Positions 9,086-19,400 of a stretch of 64,000 nt of DNA are shown here, piece by piece (position 1 is the first letter of the stretch; each line of letters begins with the position of its first letter). Source of the DNA: Poecilobothrus nobilitatus (Eukaryota; Arthropoda; Insecta; Diptera; Dolichopodidae). Where the stretch lies: assembly GCA_947095535.1 (NCBI GenBank), contig OX352773.1, positions 106,623,685-106,687,684 on the forward strand, written 5' to 3'. The notes beneath the pieces were generated by a model that made no database searches, had not been told where the DNA came from, and saw only the letters and a program-made list of their open reading frames with translations. The translations under genes and the position numbers were made by a program.

Positions 9086-9382
9086 TTAATCAAAATTATT
9101 TAGGATTATTAAATTATTGAAATAATCAAGATCTCCCTGCTGATTATTTATGTCCCAAATTTCATTAAATGGAACTGCTTCCTCATCTTCCTCAATTTCT
9201 TCTTCCACTTCTTCTTCTTCGTTTTCTAATTCAACTATCTGGAACGGTGGTATAAATTCCTCAGTTTCTGCTAAATCTTCGTCGTCCATGGTGGACGTAA
9301 TTTCATTTTCTTGTATCTGACCTTGTGTATTTACATCATCTACAGTTTCTTTAAATGGAAATGATGTGGAATCAGGCAGCAT
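9086..9382 (-). CDS. Acidic protein, divergent from integrase
   Basis: 98 residues, very rich in Glu and Asp (two long acidic runs at about residues 35-70) and with a conserved tail IWDINNQQGDLDYF. It is transcribed leftward, back to back with the integrase. The Polinton-2 homologue (43692-44006) keeps the ITSTM, EEF(I/V)PP and NNQQGD blocks and the relative orientation. An acidic transcription activator, histone mimic or nucleic-acid mimic are possible; none is demonstrated. The start may lie a little upstream, because Polinton-2 has extra N-terminal residues. Confidence 0.65.
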   Translation of the reverse strand: MLPDSTSFPFKETVDDVNTQGQIQENEITSTMDDEDLAETEEFIPPFQIVELENEEEEVEEEIEEDEEAVPFNEIWDINNQQGDLDYFNNLIILNNFD

Positions 9383-9448
9383 TTCAGTGAGTTGTTGAGC
9401 AGTCAGAATGGAAGTGAATTAAATTTTGAATTAAAAATAAAAGTTGAG

Positions 9449-9477
9449 TTATATACTCATGCAGAAAAGTATAAAAG
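9449..9477. promoter_or_regulatory. Back-to-back TATA boxes between acidic gene and integrase
   Basis: On the minus strand TATATAA (9449-9455) lies about 70 bp upstream of the acidic-gene ATG. On the plus strand TATAAAAG (9470-9477) lies about 100 bp upstream of the integrase ATG. The same paired arrangement is present in Polinton-2 at 43618-43646 although that element's integrase is deleted. Conservation of both boxes and of the intervening CATG supports a shared bidirectional promoter. Confidence 0.5.
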
Positions 9478-9578
9478 CAAATTAAACTCAATTAGATGAT
9501 TAGTTTAAACCATGCTTTGGTCTATCATTTTATGTATAATAATTATTATAACATTACCTTTAACATTTTTAAAACAAA

Positions 9579-10446
9579 ATGTCAAGAGCTGAAATAGTGA
9601 CTGAAATTCATAGACAGGCAAGACGTAAATTTCTTAGAAGAAAATTCAAACAGAAAGGTCCAAATGACACGTGGCAAATCGATTTAGTCGAAATGATACC
9701 TTATGGTTATAAATATATGCTGACGGTCATTGATACTTTTTCCAAATATGCCTATGCTGAACCTGTGAAAACAAAAAATGCTGAAAATGTTTTAAATGCC
9801 AAAAAACATTCACTCTGATCAAGGCAAGGAATTTTTTAATTTACAATTTCAAAATTATATGAAGGAAAAATCAATCAATCATTATCACACATTTAGCGAA
9901 TTAAAAGCATCAATTGTTGAATGATTTAACCGTACATTGAAAAATTCTATGTGGAAAAATTTAGTTTAAACGGGAATTATAAATGGTTACCTATTATACA
10001 ATCATTAATAAAAGAATATAATTCAAAAAAAATAGCACAACAAAATTTCCTCCTGAAAAAATTACAAAAAAAAACGAAAAAAATATACTACGGAATGTAT
10101 ATACTGAGCCTAAAATTTTTCAAAAAAGTAAATATAAAACTGGAAATTTTGTAAGAATAAGTAAATATAAAGCTCATTTCGAAAAAGGTTATCAACCGAA
10201 TTGGTCAACTGAAGTATTTAAGATTGATAAAATCAATAATACTTATCCTGTTACATATCAATTATCGGACTATACTGATACGCCAATTTCTGGGGGTTTT
10301 ATCAAGCTGACCTTACATCTGTAAAATACCCAGATACTTATCTTGTACAAAAAATTCTGAAAAAGTAAGGAAATGGAGTTTTTTTTAAATGGCTAGATTT
10401 TGATGACACACATAATACTTGGATAAATTCAACAAATATTGTTTAA
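9579..10446 (+). pseudogene. Polinton integrase (retroviral-type DDE), broken
   Basis: The enzyme inserts Polinton DNA with a 6-bp target duplication. The catalytic order is visible: WQIDLVEM (first Asp, residue about 32), HSDQGKEF (second Asp, near 9820) and a VE block before FNRTLK (Glu, near 9920). An in-frame TGA sits directly after that Glu. A basic C-terminal domain follows, and the last 45 codons resemble the chromo/SH3-like end of Polinton integrases (PDTYLVQKIL, FKWLDFDD, HNTWI). There are at least three frame changes and two stops. Confidence 0.9.
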
Positions 10447-10614
10447 TATCTGTAAAATAAAACTCTAATAAACACCTGAAAATAAAACTTGAAAACATCT
10501 GAAAAATAAAATCAAATAAAATCTTAATATGAAAAATGAAAATAAAATTAAAACAGTAGAAAATTTCTTTGAAATAAAATTTTTTTTATTCTATATAAAA
10601 TTAGTCTAAAACTA
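10447..10614. other. A-rich spacer after integrase
   Basis: An A-rich spacer containing repeated CTGAAAATAAAA-like words and several AATAAA motifs. It sits between the convergent ends of the integrase (+) and the Q-rich gene (-), so it probably serves both as 3' end signals. No gene is seen. Confidence 0.5.
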
Positions 10615-11087
10615 TTACTGATTTGTGGCGAATTGAAAATCACCACGTTCTTCTTTTAAATTTAATTGGCTTTCCTCATTTATGAGGAAATATTCATTTT
10701 TTTATTCAATCATTATCTTCAAATACCCCAACTTTTTGATGCGGTATAAATATAATATTATTTAGGGTCTCGAAGACCCATTTTTTACCGTAAACGGTGT
10801 TTAACTTTTTAATTTTATTTATTTTATAGAGCCTACTTGGCTCCATATCTTTAACTTTTAAAAATTTAAAAAAAAATTTTTTTTTTAAATTAAGTAATTC
10901 CAGCAGTTTCCTTTTTCTGATGGGATTTGATGTTGCCTTACCCTGATGATCTTGTTGTTGCTTTAGTTCCTGTTGTTGTATTTGCTGTTGATGTTGCTGT
11001 TGTTGCGGTTGTTGCTGTTGTTGTTGATGATGATGCTGTTGTTGTTGAAGTTGATGCTGTTGATGTAGTTGTTGTTGTTGTTGATAT
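10615..11087 (-). pseudogene. Q-rich protein with putative OB-fold domain (broken)
   Basis: The N-terminus is a Gln/His run (CAA/CAG repeats at 10970-11085), followed by RKRK. The conserved domain follows: DMEPSRLYKINKIKKLNT, KKWVFETLNNIIF, and after a frame change EYFLINEE to a terminal Gln-stop. The intact homologue is 38537-38965. The alternation of short strands (YKINKI, KWVFET, IIF) suggests an OB-fold ssDNA-binding protein, fitting a position beside PolB. No in-frame ATG precedes the Q run here, and the long A/T homopolymers at 10865-10895 carry a frameshift. Confidence 0.55.
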
Positions 11088-11298
11088 TAATTAAAATGTA
11101 TTGAAGATAAATTTAGATTGCTTTTTGTTTTTCAATTCTTTCTATTTTAAGATAGTATTAAGATGGGATTCTAGTTAAACAACTATAATTTATTAAAGCA
11201 ACCTTTGATTACAATGTAATTGTTCATTTAACAGAGTGAATCTGTATTAAAAATTTAATATTATTCTGTTATTCAAGCATTTAACATCTAAAATTCGT

Positions 11299-14200
11299 AT
11301 AAAAAAAATTATTTTACAAAAGTTTCTTACCGAAACTATAACACCTTATATAATCGAAAGTGAAAATTCGACATTTGTTAAACGGTTTAATATGAACGGG
11401 CACAAAAAAAAATTTGTAATTAAATCCGTACCTGACAATAGAGAACCAATTAGCTCGATTAAGTATGCTATACATCAAATAATCAACATTACTGTGAAAG
11501 ATGTGAATTCCAGGGATAAGATTGGGTTACCATTTTGTGGAGAGAGCTTCGAACATCAAGGTCCTGCGTATCTCAGTTTTAGATCCGCTCATGAACAAAA
11601 ATTTAGCGACGTTTGGGGTGTAATTTCTAATGTTTTCCAAAGTAATTCAGAAGGTAGTTATTTATAATACATTTTTGGCTTCATTTATTATAAACTATTT
11701 TTGTTTTACGTCTACAGGTTTAAGTACAGACACTTTTTGTTTAACAGTTACCCATGTTAAATTACCCGTTGGTAGAGGTAGAAGTAACAAATATTCAAAT
11801 TTTGATGAGGAGAGGAAAAGGAGAGGAATAATAGCAATAAAAAATAGCGATAATTTATGTTTACCGCGTGCACTTGTTGTTTCAATAGCTAAATTGAAAA
11901 GTTTAATGATTATGAAAAAATTCGAAAAAATATAGGAAAACTTCAAACTTTAACAGCTTTAAAATTATTAGAAAAATCAAAAATAACAATTCCATCTGAA
12001 GGTTGCGGAATTCATGAATTGAATCAATTTCAAAAATTTTTACACAAACACAAAATTGTTGCATATAAATATGGAACACAGGGTGCAGAAATAATATTTG
12101 AAGGATTGAATAATGGGAAAAAAATTAACTTGTTATATCATAATAATCATTACAATGTAATAACCTCACTAACAGCTGCTTTTTGCACAGCATTTTATTG
12201 TGAAGAATGTCATATTCCGTATTCTAAGAAAAATGAACAAAGATGTTCGAAAAGTTGCCCTTGCTGTCAAAACTCACCAGCTTGTTCACTTAATGTTAAA
12301 AAATATTTTATGTATGCAGTGTAATCGAACATTTCGTGGTCAAACTTGTTTTGAAAGCCATAAGGCTGCCAGTTCAAAAAATAGAAGCATCTGTGAAGAA
12401 ATTAGAAAATGCAAATCTTGTTTTAAAGTTCATAAAAGCAGTAGGACTCATATATGTGGAGAATATTTTTGTAAGATTTGCGATAATCATGTTCCTGAAA
12501 ACCATAAATGCTTCATTCAGCAAGACAAAACAAAAGTAAATTTTGAAAATTGCATTTACGTATTTTATGATTTAGAAACAAGACAAGAAGAAATTAGCTC
12601 TACAAAAATAAAAGAACATGTTCCAAGTTTATGTGTGGCTCAGCTAAGATGCTTTAAATGTATTAACATTGATTCTCTATACTTCTGTGGAAAATGTAAA
12701 TTAAGAGAGAGAATTTTTAAAACGAAAAATGTGATAGAGGATTTCATGGAATTTATTTTAAAATTAAGAAAGGAATTCAAAAAGATTGTCATAATTGCTC
12801 ATAATGGTCAGGCATTTGACCATCAATTTATTCTGAATTATATACTCAATAAAACTGTACTTGAACCAAAGTTAATTATGCGAGGTGCAATAATTATTGT
12901 TATGATAATTGATAATATTAAATTTATTGATTCTATGAATTACTTTTCTATGGCCTTGGCAAAATTACCAAAAGCTTTTAATTTATCAATCAATTTGCAA
13001 AAGGGTTATTTTCCGCATCTATTTAATAAATTGGAAAATGAAAATTAAATTGGCCCACTTCCAGCAATTAAGTACTATAACTCTAATACAATGAAAGCAG
13101 ATGAGCGTAATGAATTTTTAATGAGGTATGAACAAAATAGAAACTCAGAATTTAATATGGAGAAATATATTTTAGAATACTGTATAAATGATGTTGAAAT
13201 TCTAACTAGAGCATGTCTGGTTTTCAGAAAATTTTTTATATAAGAATGTTATGTGGAACCATTTGCAGACTATAGGAATTACACCAAGAAAAGGATATAG
13301 GATGGAAGACAATCAGTCAAAAATTGCCATGCAATGGCTTATTTGGGAAAAAGATTTGAGAAAAATTGATTTGAAATGTGCATTTAATGGAAAAGAAAAA
13401 CAAATCGGAAATGTTAAAGTCGATGGATTTTGCGAAGAGACTAAAGAAATATTTGAATTTTACGGTTGCTATTATCATGGACATCCAAAATGTTTAACAA
13501 ACCAGAGGGATATACCATTACATGATAACTCTGGCGATAATTTGAATCTACGATATGAAAAAACATTAATGAGATCAGAGTTTATAAAATCATGTGGATA
13601 TAAAGTTATTGAAATGTGGGAATGTGAATGCCGAGACCTAATGAGAAACAATGAAAATATGAGATATTTAGAAAATCATTCATTAATTAATTTAGTTCCT
13701 TTAAATCCTCGTGATGCATTTTATGGCGGAAGAACGGGAAATACAATATATTATAAATGTAAACAAGGAGAAAAAATTAAATACATAGATGTATGTTCCT
13801 TATACCCATATGTTTGCAAACGAGGAACATTTCCCATAAACCATCCTAAGATTTATATTGGAGAAGATACTTGCTCTAAGTTAAACAGAATGACTATTGA
13901 CGGTATTATTAAATGTAAAATCTTACCACCAACAAATTTATTACACCCCGTGTTACCTGTCAAACAAAATAATAAATTGATGTTCTCACTATGTAACACT
14001 TGTAGTGAACAAAAATATCAAGGAAAATACTGTGAACATACAGACGATGAAAGAGCATTAGTAGTAACATTAGTAGAAATTAAAAAAACAATTGAAAAAG
14101 GGTATAAACTTTTAAATATTTATGAAGTTTGGGAATACGAAACAGTAAAATATGACAATTGCAATGGTATTGATGGTTTATTCACTAAAATGATGAATAA

Positions 14201-15098
14201 ATTTATAAAGATTAAACAAGAAGCTTCTGGGTGGCCAATAAAATGTCAAACTCAAAAAGAAAAGGAAGAATATATTGACAGTTTTTTTGAAAAGGAAGAA
14301 ATTAAATTAGAATACGATAAAGTACTTAATAATCCTGGTTTAAGATCTTTTGCTAAGATTATTTTAAACTCATTTTGTTGAAAATTTGGGCAAAAGGAAA
14401 ATCAACAACAAACCACCATTATAAATCAACCTTTTAAACTTTACGAGTTAATAACAAACCCCTCTGTAGAAGTATGTCACATATTTCCAGTAAATGAAGA
14501 AAACATAGTGGCTAGCTGGAAGTATAAAGAAGAAGCAGCAACTTCTTTATCTACTGTCAACGTAAGTATCGCTGCTTATACAACAACACATGCTCGTCTT
14601 CAACTTTACAGTTATCTAGAGAAGCTAGATAGTAGAGTATTATATTATGACATCGATTCGGTGTTGTATATTAGTCGAGAAGGAGAATATGAACCACAAA
14701 CAGGAGAATTTATAGGAGACATGACAGATGAGTTAGAGTGTCATGGTATAGGGAGTTATATTACAGAATTTGTAAGTGGTGGTCCCAAGAACCTACAAAA
14801 TTTACTGTACAAAAGATAATACCGAAAAAATTGTTTGTAAAGTTAAAGGATCTCTCTTAGTTATGAAGCTTCACTAAGAATTAATTTTAATAGCATAAAG
14901 GAAGCAGTTTTAAATTCATTGAATAGCACAGACACATATGTCATTTTAGAAAATATTCGTCGAAATAAAAATCACGATGTACTTACGATTCCTGAAATAA
15001 AAAAATATCACCCAAAATCGGAAAAACGAAAATTTAATGAAAATGGTAGTTCTTTACCGTATGGATATAATAGGAAAAAATCACGTGTTGATAAGTAA
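11299..15098 (+). pseudogene. polB: Polinton protein-primed DNA polymerase B (PolB), broken
   Basis: Replicates the element from protein-primed ends. By comparison with Polinton-2 the gene begins near 11299, where ATA stands at the place of the ATG. Exon 1 ends at 11653. Then come a 64-bp intron, an N-terminal region, a Cys/His-rich segment (12200-12530), ExoI YDLETRQE, ExoII AHNGQAFDHQF, ExoIII YCINDVEIL, palm motif A DVCSLYPYVC, motif B KIILNSF followed by an in-frame TGA at 14379, and motif C YYDIDSV. In motif C the usual Thr is Ile. A short internal deletion after ExoIII (near 13250) and several frameshifts also disable it. It ends 170 bp from the right TIR. Confidence 0.92.
11654..11717 (+). 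other. Spliceosomal intron in Polinton-1 polB (64 bp)
   Basis: A phase-1 GT...AG interval: donor GTAGTT after ...GAAG, a T-rich tract, and acceptor CTACAG. Coding homology with Polinton-2 stops and resumes exactly at these borders. Polinton-2 has an intron of different length and sequence at the same codon (39814-39888) with a consensus GTAAGT donor. Stops inside the interval exclude read-through. Confidence 0.85.
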
Positions 15099-15269
15099 AT
15101 CATTCAAATTTGTTTACATATTAATTTAAAATTTTTAAAATCTTAACATCTGGTTATCGTAAAAAATTTTTCAACTTAGATTTAAATAAAAATATAATAA
15201 TAAAAAATTTAATAAAAGATTTTTAACATAAAAATAAAAATGTCTTTTATTTTTATCTTATGTTTACAA

Positions 15270-16450
15270 AATAGGTACCAAAAGCAATTAACTTCTTTTT
15301 GATTTTTATTATTTTTTATTTTTTCATTTCTTACAGCATAGAATGGAACGTAATAATAACAAAACAAAGTAAAATCTAAGATTTCAGGTTATTTTCTCAA
15401 TCTTCTTATAGAACAGAAAAACGAAATCCTACATACCAGTTGCACCTATAATTATATAATTTTTTTCTTTCTTTTGTTTTTATTTTTACTCTTTTACTGC
15501 ATTCATAAATTTTAACATTGTTTAAAAGAGTTAAACTAGTTTTAACAACTTATTTTACACCAGGTAAACAGAAATTAGAAGAATGCAAAATATTTTTTAA
15601 GTTCATATGTACTTAGAACAAAATATAGAATATAGAGAAACAACTCATATCCTAAAATAGGTAACATATTTTTCTTATTTTTATTTTACACCTTAAAGCT
15701 ATAATAACAACTTTTAACAATTATTGATCTTTTTTATAAGCCAAACTACACTTTGTACTTCTTGTTTACGTTTTGTTTTTATTTTAAAAAATTTTATTTT
15801 AAAAAATAAAAACAAGTTTTTTTCGTTTTTTTTATCTCCTTTTACGTATGTAGGTATATTTTATTAAGCATGCGATTTTGCGCAATTTAAAAAAATCATC
15901 TTTCTATTTGTATGATATCCTATTACAAAGTATCAATGAATTTATTGAAAAACCTAAATATCCTAAACTTGTTCAGTTCATTAACCTTGCCTAACAACTT
16001 CTACAGTACCAACAACCTTCATTTCCTACTATACAACCACTTGCAACTTATAAGTTAACAACCCATGCTTATAACCTAAACTTGTTCAGTTCATTAACCT
16101 TGCCTAACAACTTCTACAGTACCAACAACTTTCATTTCCTACTATACAACCACTTGCAACTTATAAGTTAACAACCCATGCTTATAACCTAAACTTGTTC
16201 AGTTCATTAACCTTGTCTAGCAACTTCTACAGTACCAACAACCTTCATTTCCTACTATACAACCACTTCCAACTTATAAGTTAACAACCCATGTTTATAA
16301 CCTAAACCAAAACAAACAAAAGAAATTTTTGACCTACTAACCAAGAATAACCTACATTAAATCCATCAATCAAAATATAGGTCAGTGGGCGTGGTCTTCG
16401 GTGCGATATGGCATGATTTTTTCCCATCCCCAAGTGCAGGATTACCTACT
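15270..16450. repeat. Polinton-1 right terminal inverted repeat
   Basis: Inverted match to 1032-2065, with the outermost about 120 bp essentially identical to the left tip. It retains about 230 bp (15455-15685) that the left TIR has lost and that Polinton-2's TIR also has. It ends AAGTGCAGGATTACCTACT at 16450. Confidence 0.9.
15962..16301. repeat. 113-bp minisatellite, 3 copies, in right TIR
   Basis: Inverted counterpart of 1181-1519. Three units each contain CTTGTTCAGTTCATTAACCT and ATAAGTTAACAACCCATG. Copy number equals that of the left TIR. Confidence 0.9.
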
Positions 16451-16456
16451 CATAGT
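16451..16456. repeat. Right target-site duplication of Polinton-1 (CATAGT)
   Basis: It follows the last base of the right TIR and differs from the left copy (CATAGC) at one position. It lies in LINE-A ORF2. Confidence 0.8.
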
Positions 16457-16683
16457 ATAATAGCAGAATTCAATAGGACATTTTTTGTTTTTGTACGAAG
16501 CCCTCTGCCATTTTGATAGTAAATTTTAAGATTCATTATCGAAGGATTCTGTAAAGAAATTTTATTTGAAAAATTTTTTGTGGAAGAAGTCTCTGTTAGT
16601 TTTAAATTAGGATACGGATCGAAAAAATTTGATTTGTGTCTGTCTAGTTCTTTGCATGTACTCCATTCTTTTATTGGAAACAT
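16457..16683 (-). pseudogene. LINE-A ORF1 end and ORF2 start, cut by Polinton-1
   Basis: A 77-residue stretch whose end reads MNLKIYYQNGRGLRTKTKN, the hallmark first strand of LINE endonucleases (YQNxRGLRTK). The reading frame runs straight into the Polinton-1 target duplication. The same block opens LINE-B ORF2 near 19385-19425. Confidence 0.8.
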
Positions 16684-18353
16684 GACTACGGTAGGAATTT
16701 AAATCAGACATAATCTCTTTCTTCGATATATTTAATGTTTCGTGGAACTTTAAAAAGAGATTTAATAACTCATTGAAGTTAGATGGTAAACCTTCTGCCT
16801 GAATGAGTACCTTAGTATTGATTAATGTTTTCCCATCGATGCACACGTGATCATCTTGTGCAAGTATGTAAGATACAGTCTTACGTTTTCATACACACGA
16901 TGATCACGTAAACCAGCAAGAACAAAATTATTGTCCGTGTCCGGTGAAAATTGTTTTGTTAAACGAACCGTAAACGGATAAAGTGGATTAATAAAGCTTT
17001 GTGGTGCCAATGTTTCCCCCTTACTAAAGTTAGGATAGTTGTCTGCTTGTTTAGTATGATTGTTTGGGTTGATTTCAATACGTGTAGTGTGTGGTTTATG
17101 ATTGTATGATAAGTTTTTAAACTGTTTAGATATTCTCTGTGTATTTTGGTTATGGAATTTATGAAAACTATTGCAGCTAAAGTGTGGAAATCTGTTAGCA
17201 TACTCTATAGAAGCAGGAAAGATTATGTTGTGGTTTAGTTTATCAGTTTTTTTGTAATGTGTTACTTTATTAGTACTTTTATTTATAAATTTATTGTTAG
17301 AATTTTTATTTTTAATTTTTAAACTTCTATTTTTTTTTACCTTGCTGGTTATTCTTAATTGTATGGGACCAAAGTGTAGCAGTTGCATTAAGAGTTTTCC
17401 ATTTCGTACTAGTGTCCTCAGAAGAGCAAGAGAGCAAGAATCTTTTGGCACATCGATTTTAAACAGCAATACCAAACTCGTTTTCTATTGATAGAGTGTG
17501 GAGTAATGTTTTTGATACTAATGGGTGTTATTTTAAAATTTATCTGTAAGAACTGCTTTATATGATAGTTCGTTACAAAGAATGAAAAGCCTTTTACGTT
17601 TATTGAACAGTACTGCGGGTTTTCGATACTTTTTTCATTATTTGTAACTGTAAGACTTTTTTGAGACTCTTCAATTGACTGTAGCTAAATAGAAGGATTA
17701 TTAAAAGGTTCATTAGCAAAAACATTATCAAGAATACCATCATCTTTGTAAAAAGGATTTATTTTCTTGCAATAATATTAGTCAGAGACGCCACAGTATC
17801 TTTAATTTCAGTCAGCTCTTTTTTAAAATTACATTCAACAGTATTGGTTGTTTGACTGGAAATATTGAGATGTTTAATTGCATCCTTAAGCTTAGTTTTT
17901 CTAAGATATTGAAATTCTTGTCTAGAGATTTTAAAATACTACGTGAGTTAAATTCGTTGCTGTTGAAAGATGTAGATGATTCATTTTCATCAATTATCTG
18001 CAAATATTTCATTTTCATAAATATCTACAAATGACTTTCCAATTTGACTTCATGACTTTTAAATATCTGCAATGAATACCAATTTGACTTCAGCACTCTC
18101 ATACATTTATTTATGCACGTGTTCTGCTCATCATATAATAAGTCAAGTTTAAGGAAATCAGATTATCATAATGATTTTTCCCTATATGTTGAATGTTCTG
18201 ACATTGTTCACATACAAAGTATTCTTTTAGTCTTGACATCTGCCAGTTTCTCTCTAAGCCCAGACATGTTCCATGAAATGAATCTGAACAAAAACTGTTA
18301 CAAGTAATCATTTCTGATTTTTTATTAATATTGGTGCAGGTTGAAATTTTACA
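16684..18353 (-). pseudogene. LINE-A ORF1 (PHD-like zinc domain, coiled coil, gag-like part)
   Basis: The 5' end encodes a Cys/His-rich unit (MITCNSFCSDSFHGTCLGL, then a C-x2-C pair) like the PHD finger found in ORF1 of many arthropod CR1/Jockey-type LINEs. A coiled-coil-like segment at 17812-18018 (Leu/Asn-rich) follows. A 217-residue open stretch at 16822-17475 with a basic Asn/Lys-rich middle and a VLAGLRD core comes next; RNA-binding chaperone function is inferred from the family. Pieces are in different frames. Confidence 0.65.
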
Positions 18354-18740
18354 TTTTTTTATTTTATTTTAAATATTTTTATTTTAAATTATTACATAAT
18401 AAATTTTTAATAAAGTAGGTCAGTTTTTGCAATAAAATAATACCGATTAAATATAAGTTCAATTAGATATAAGTTCAATTAAATATAAGTTCAATTAAAT
18501 ATAGGTCAGTTAAAAGAAAATATTTTTATTTTTTTTCTTTTTTTACGAAAAAGAGTGCACTTAATGTTTAAATAAACCAAAAATTAGTAAATTCAGCACT
18601 AATTAAGTAATAATTTTTTGTTTTTTTCTTCTTTTTAATGATAATGTATGTCGGAATGTTTTAATGAAGAAATAAATAAAATTCAATGAAATTAACGGGA
18701 GTTAAACTGAACTGAACTTATTAACTGATTAATACTGACT
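18354..18740. other. Non-coding spacer between divergent LINEs
   Basis: A/T-rich, no gene seen. It contains the 16-bp tandem array at 18446-18509 and runs of T. It may include 5' UTR of LINE-A. Confidence 0.5.
18446..18509. repeat. 16-bp tandem repeat, 4 copies
   Basis: Units of ATTAAATATAAGTTCA in head-to-tail order with single substitutions; the last unit reads ATTAAATATAGGTCA. Confidence 0.8.
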
Positions 18741-18777
18741 GATAATAATAATAATAACAATAATAATAATAATAATC

Positions 18778-18864
<87 letters not shown>

Positions 18865-19075
18865 TAATAATAATAATAACAATAATAATAATATAATAAT
18901 AATAATAATAATAACAATATAATAATAATAACAATTATAATAATAATAATATAATAAAAATAATAATTTAATAATAATAGTAATAATAATAATATTAATA
19001 ATGCTAATAACAATAATAAGAACTATAATAACAATAATAAAAACTATAATAACAATAATAATAACAATGTTGTTA
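18741..19075. repeat. AAT trinucleotide microsatellite (about 330 bp)
   Basis: Nearly uninterrupted AAT/TAA units at first, degenerating rightward with AAC variants. On the plus strand in the AAT/AAC phase it encodes poly-Asn, and it runs directly into LINE-B ORF1, so it may have grown from an Asn-rich part of that ORF. Confidence 0.9.
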
Positions 19076-19400
19076 CTCTACTTGAAGGTAATCGTCCTCC
19101 CTTCGAACTCCAAGTGGACCCCGATAATAAATTTATATTTATCTCACACCCGCATCCGAATACAGATCCTTGTGATATATATCACCACCTAACAAACATT
19201 ATTAATGTTGACTGTTCTCGTAATGATATTTCAATTTCTAAGATAGCAGCTAAACGCTGCTCTTCTTTCAAAGTCGCTATTCCAGATAACTTGCTTCACT
19301 TTATTTTAAATCATAATAGCTGGCCTCCTGGAATACTAATAAAAGAATTTGAAATTTCTTCGCAATCCAAAAAACCACAGAACCTCTCGTTCTTTTACCA
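19060..19400 (+). pseudogene. LINE-B ORF1 C-terminal domain
   Basis: Open from the microsatellite through GNRPPFELQVDPDNKF, HHLTNIINV and SFKVAIPDNLL to SWPPGILIKEF, the compact C-terminal domain that precedes ORF2 in this LINE type. Likely RNA-binding by family. Confidence 0.6.

Larger units (their letters stand above)
1032..16450. mobile_element. Polinton-1 (Maverick), complete, 15.4 kb
   Basis: The element is bounded by inverted repeats that both begin AGTAGGTAATCCTGCACTTG and by the direct repeats CATAGC and CATAGT. It carries the diagnostic Polinton set: PolB with Cys-rich region and YxDxDS motif, DDE integrase with C-terminal chromo/SH3-like end, FtsK/HerA-type packaging ATPase, adenovirus-type cysteine protease, and major and minor jelly-roll capsid proteins. 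Size and 6-bp target duplication match the family (15-20 kb, 6 bp). Nearly every gene has a stop or frameshift, so it is a fossil or an imperfectly sequenced copy. Confidence 0.95.
16457..18353 (-). mobile_element. LINE-A, upstream half (ORF1 and ORF2 start)
   Basis: Minus-strand non-LTR element running leftward from a PHD-like zinc domain near 18311-18353 through ORF1 to the first residues of the ORF2 endonuclease, where Polinton-1 cuts it. It continues at 1-1025. Several frameshifts. Confidence 0.8.

Noticed and set aside
18729..19013. Long Ile/Leu/Tyr-rich minus-strand frame
   Set aside because: It is only the translation of the AAT microsatellite.
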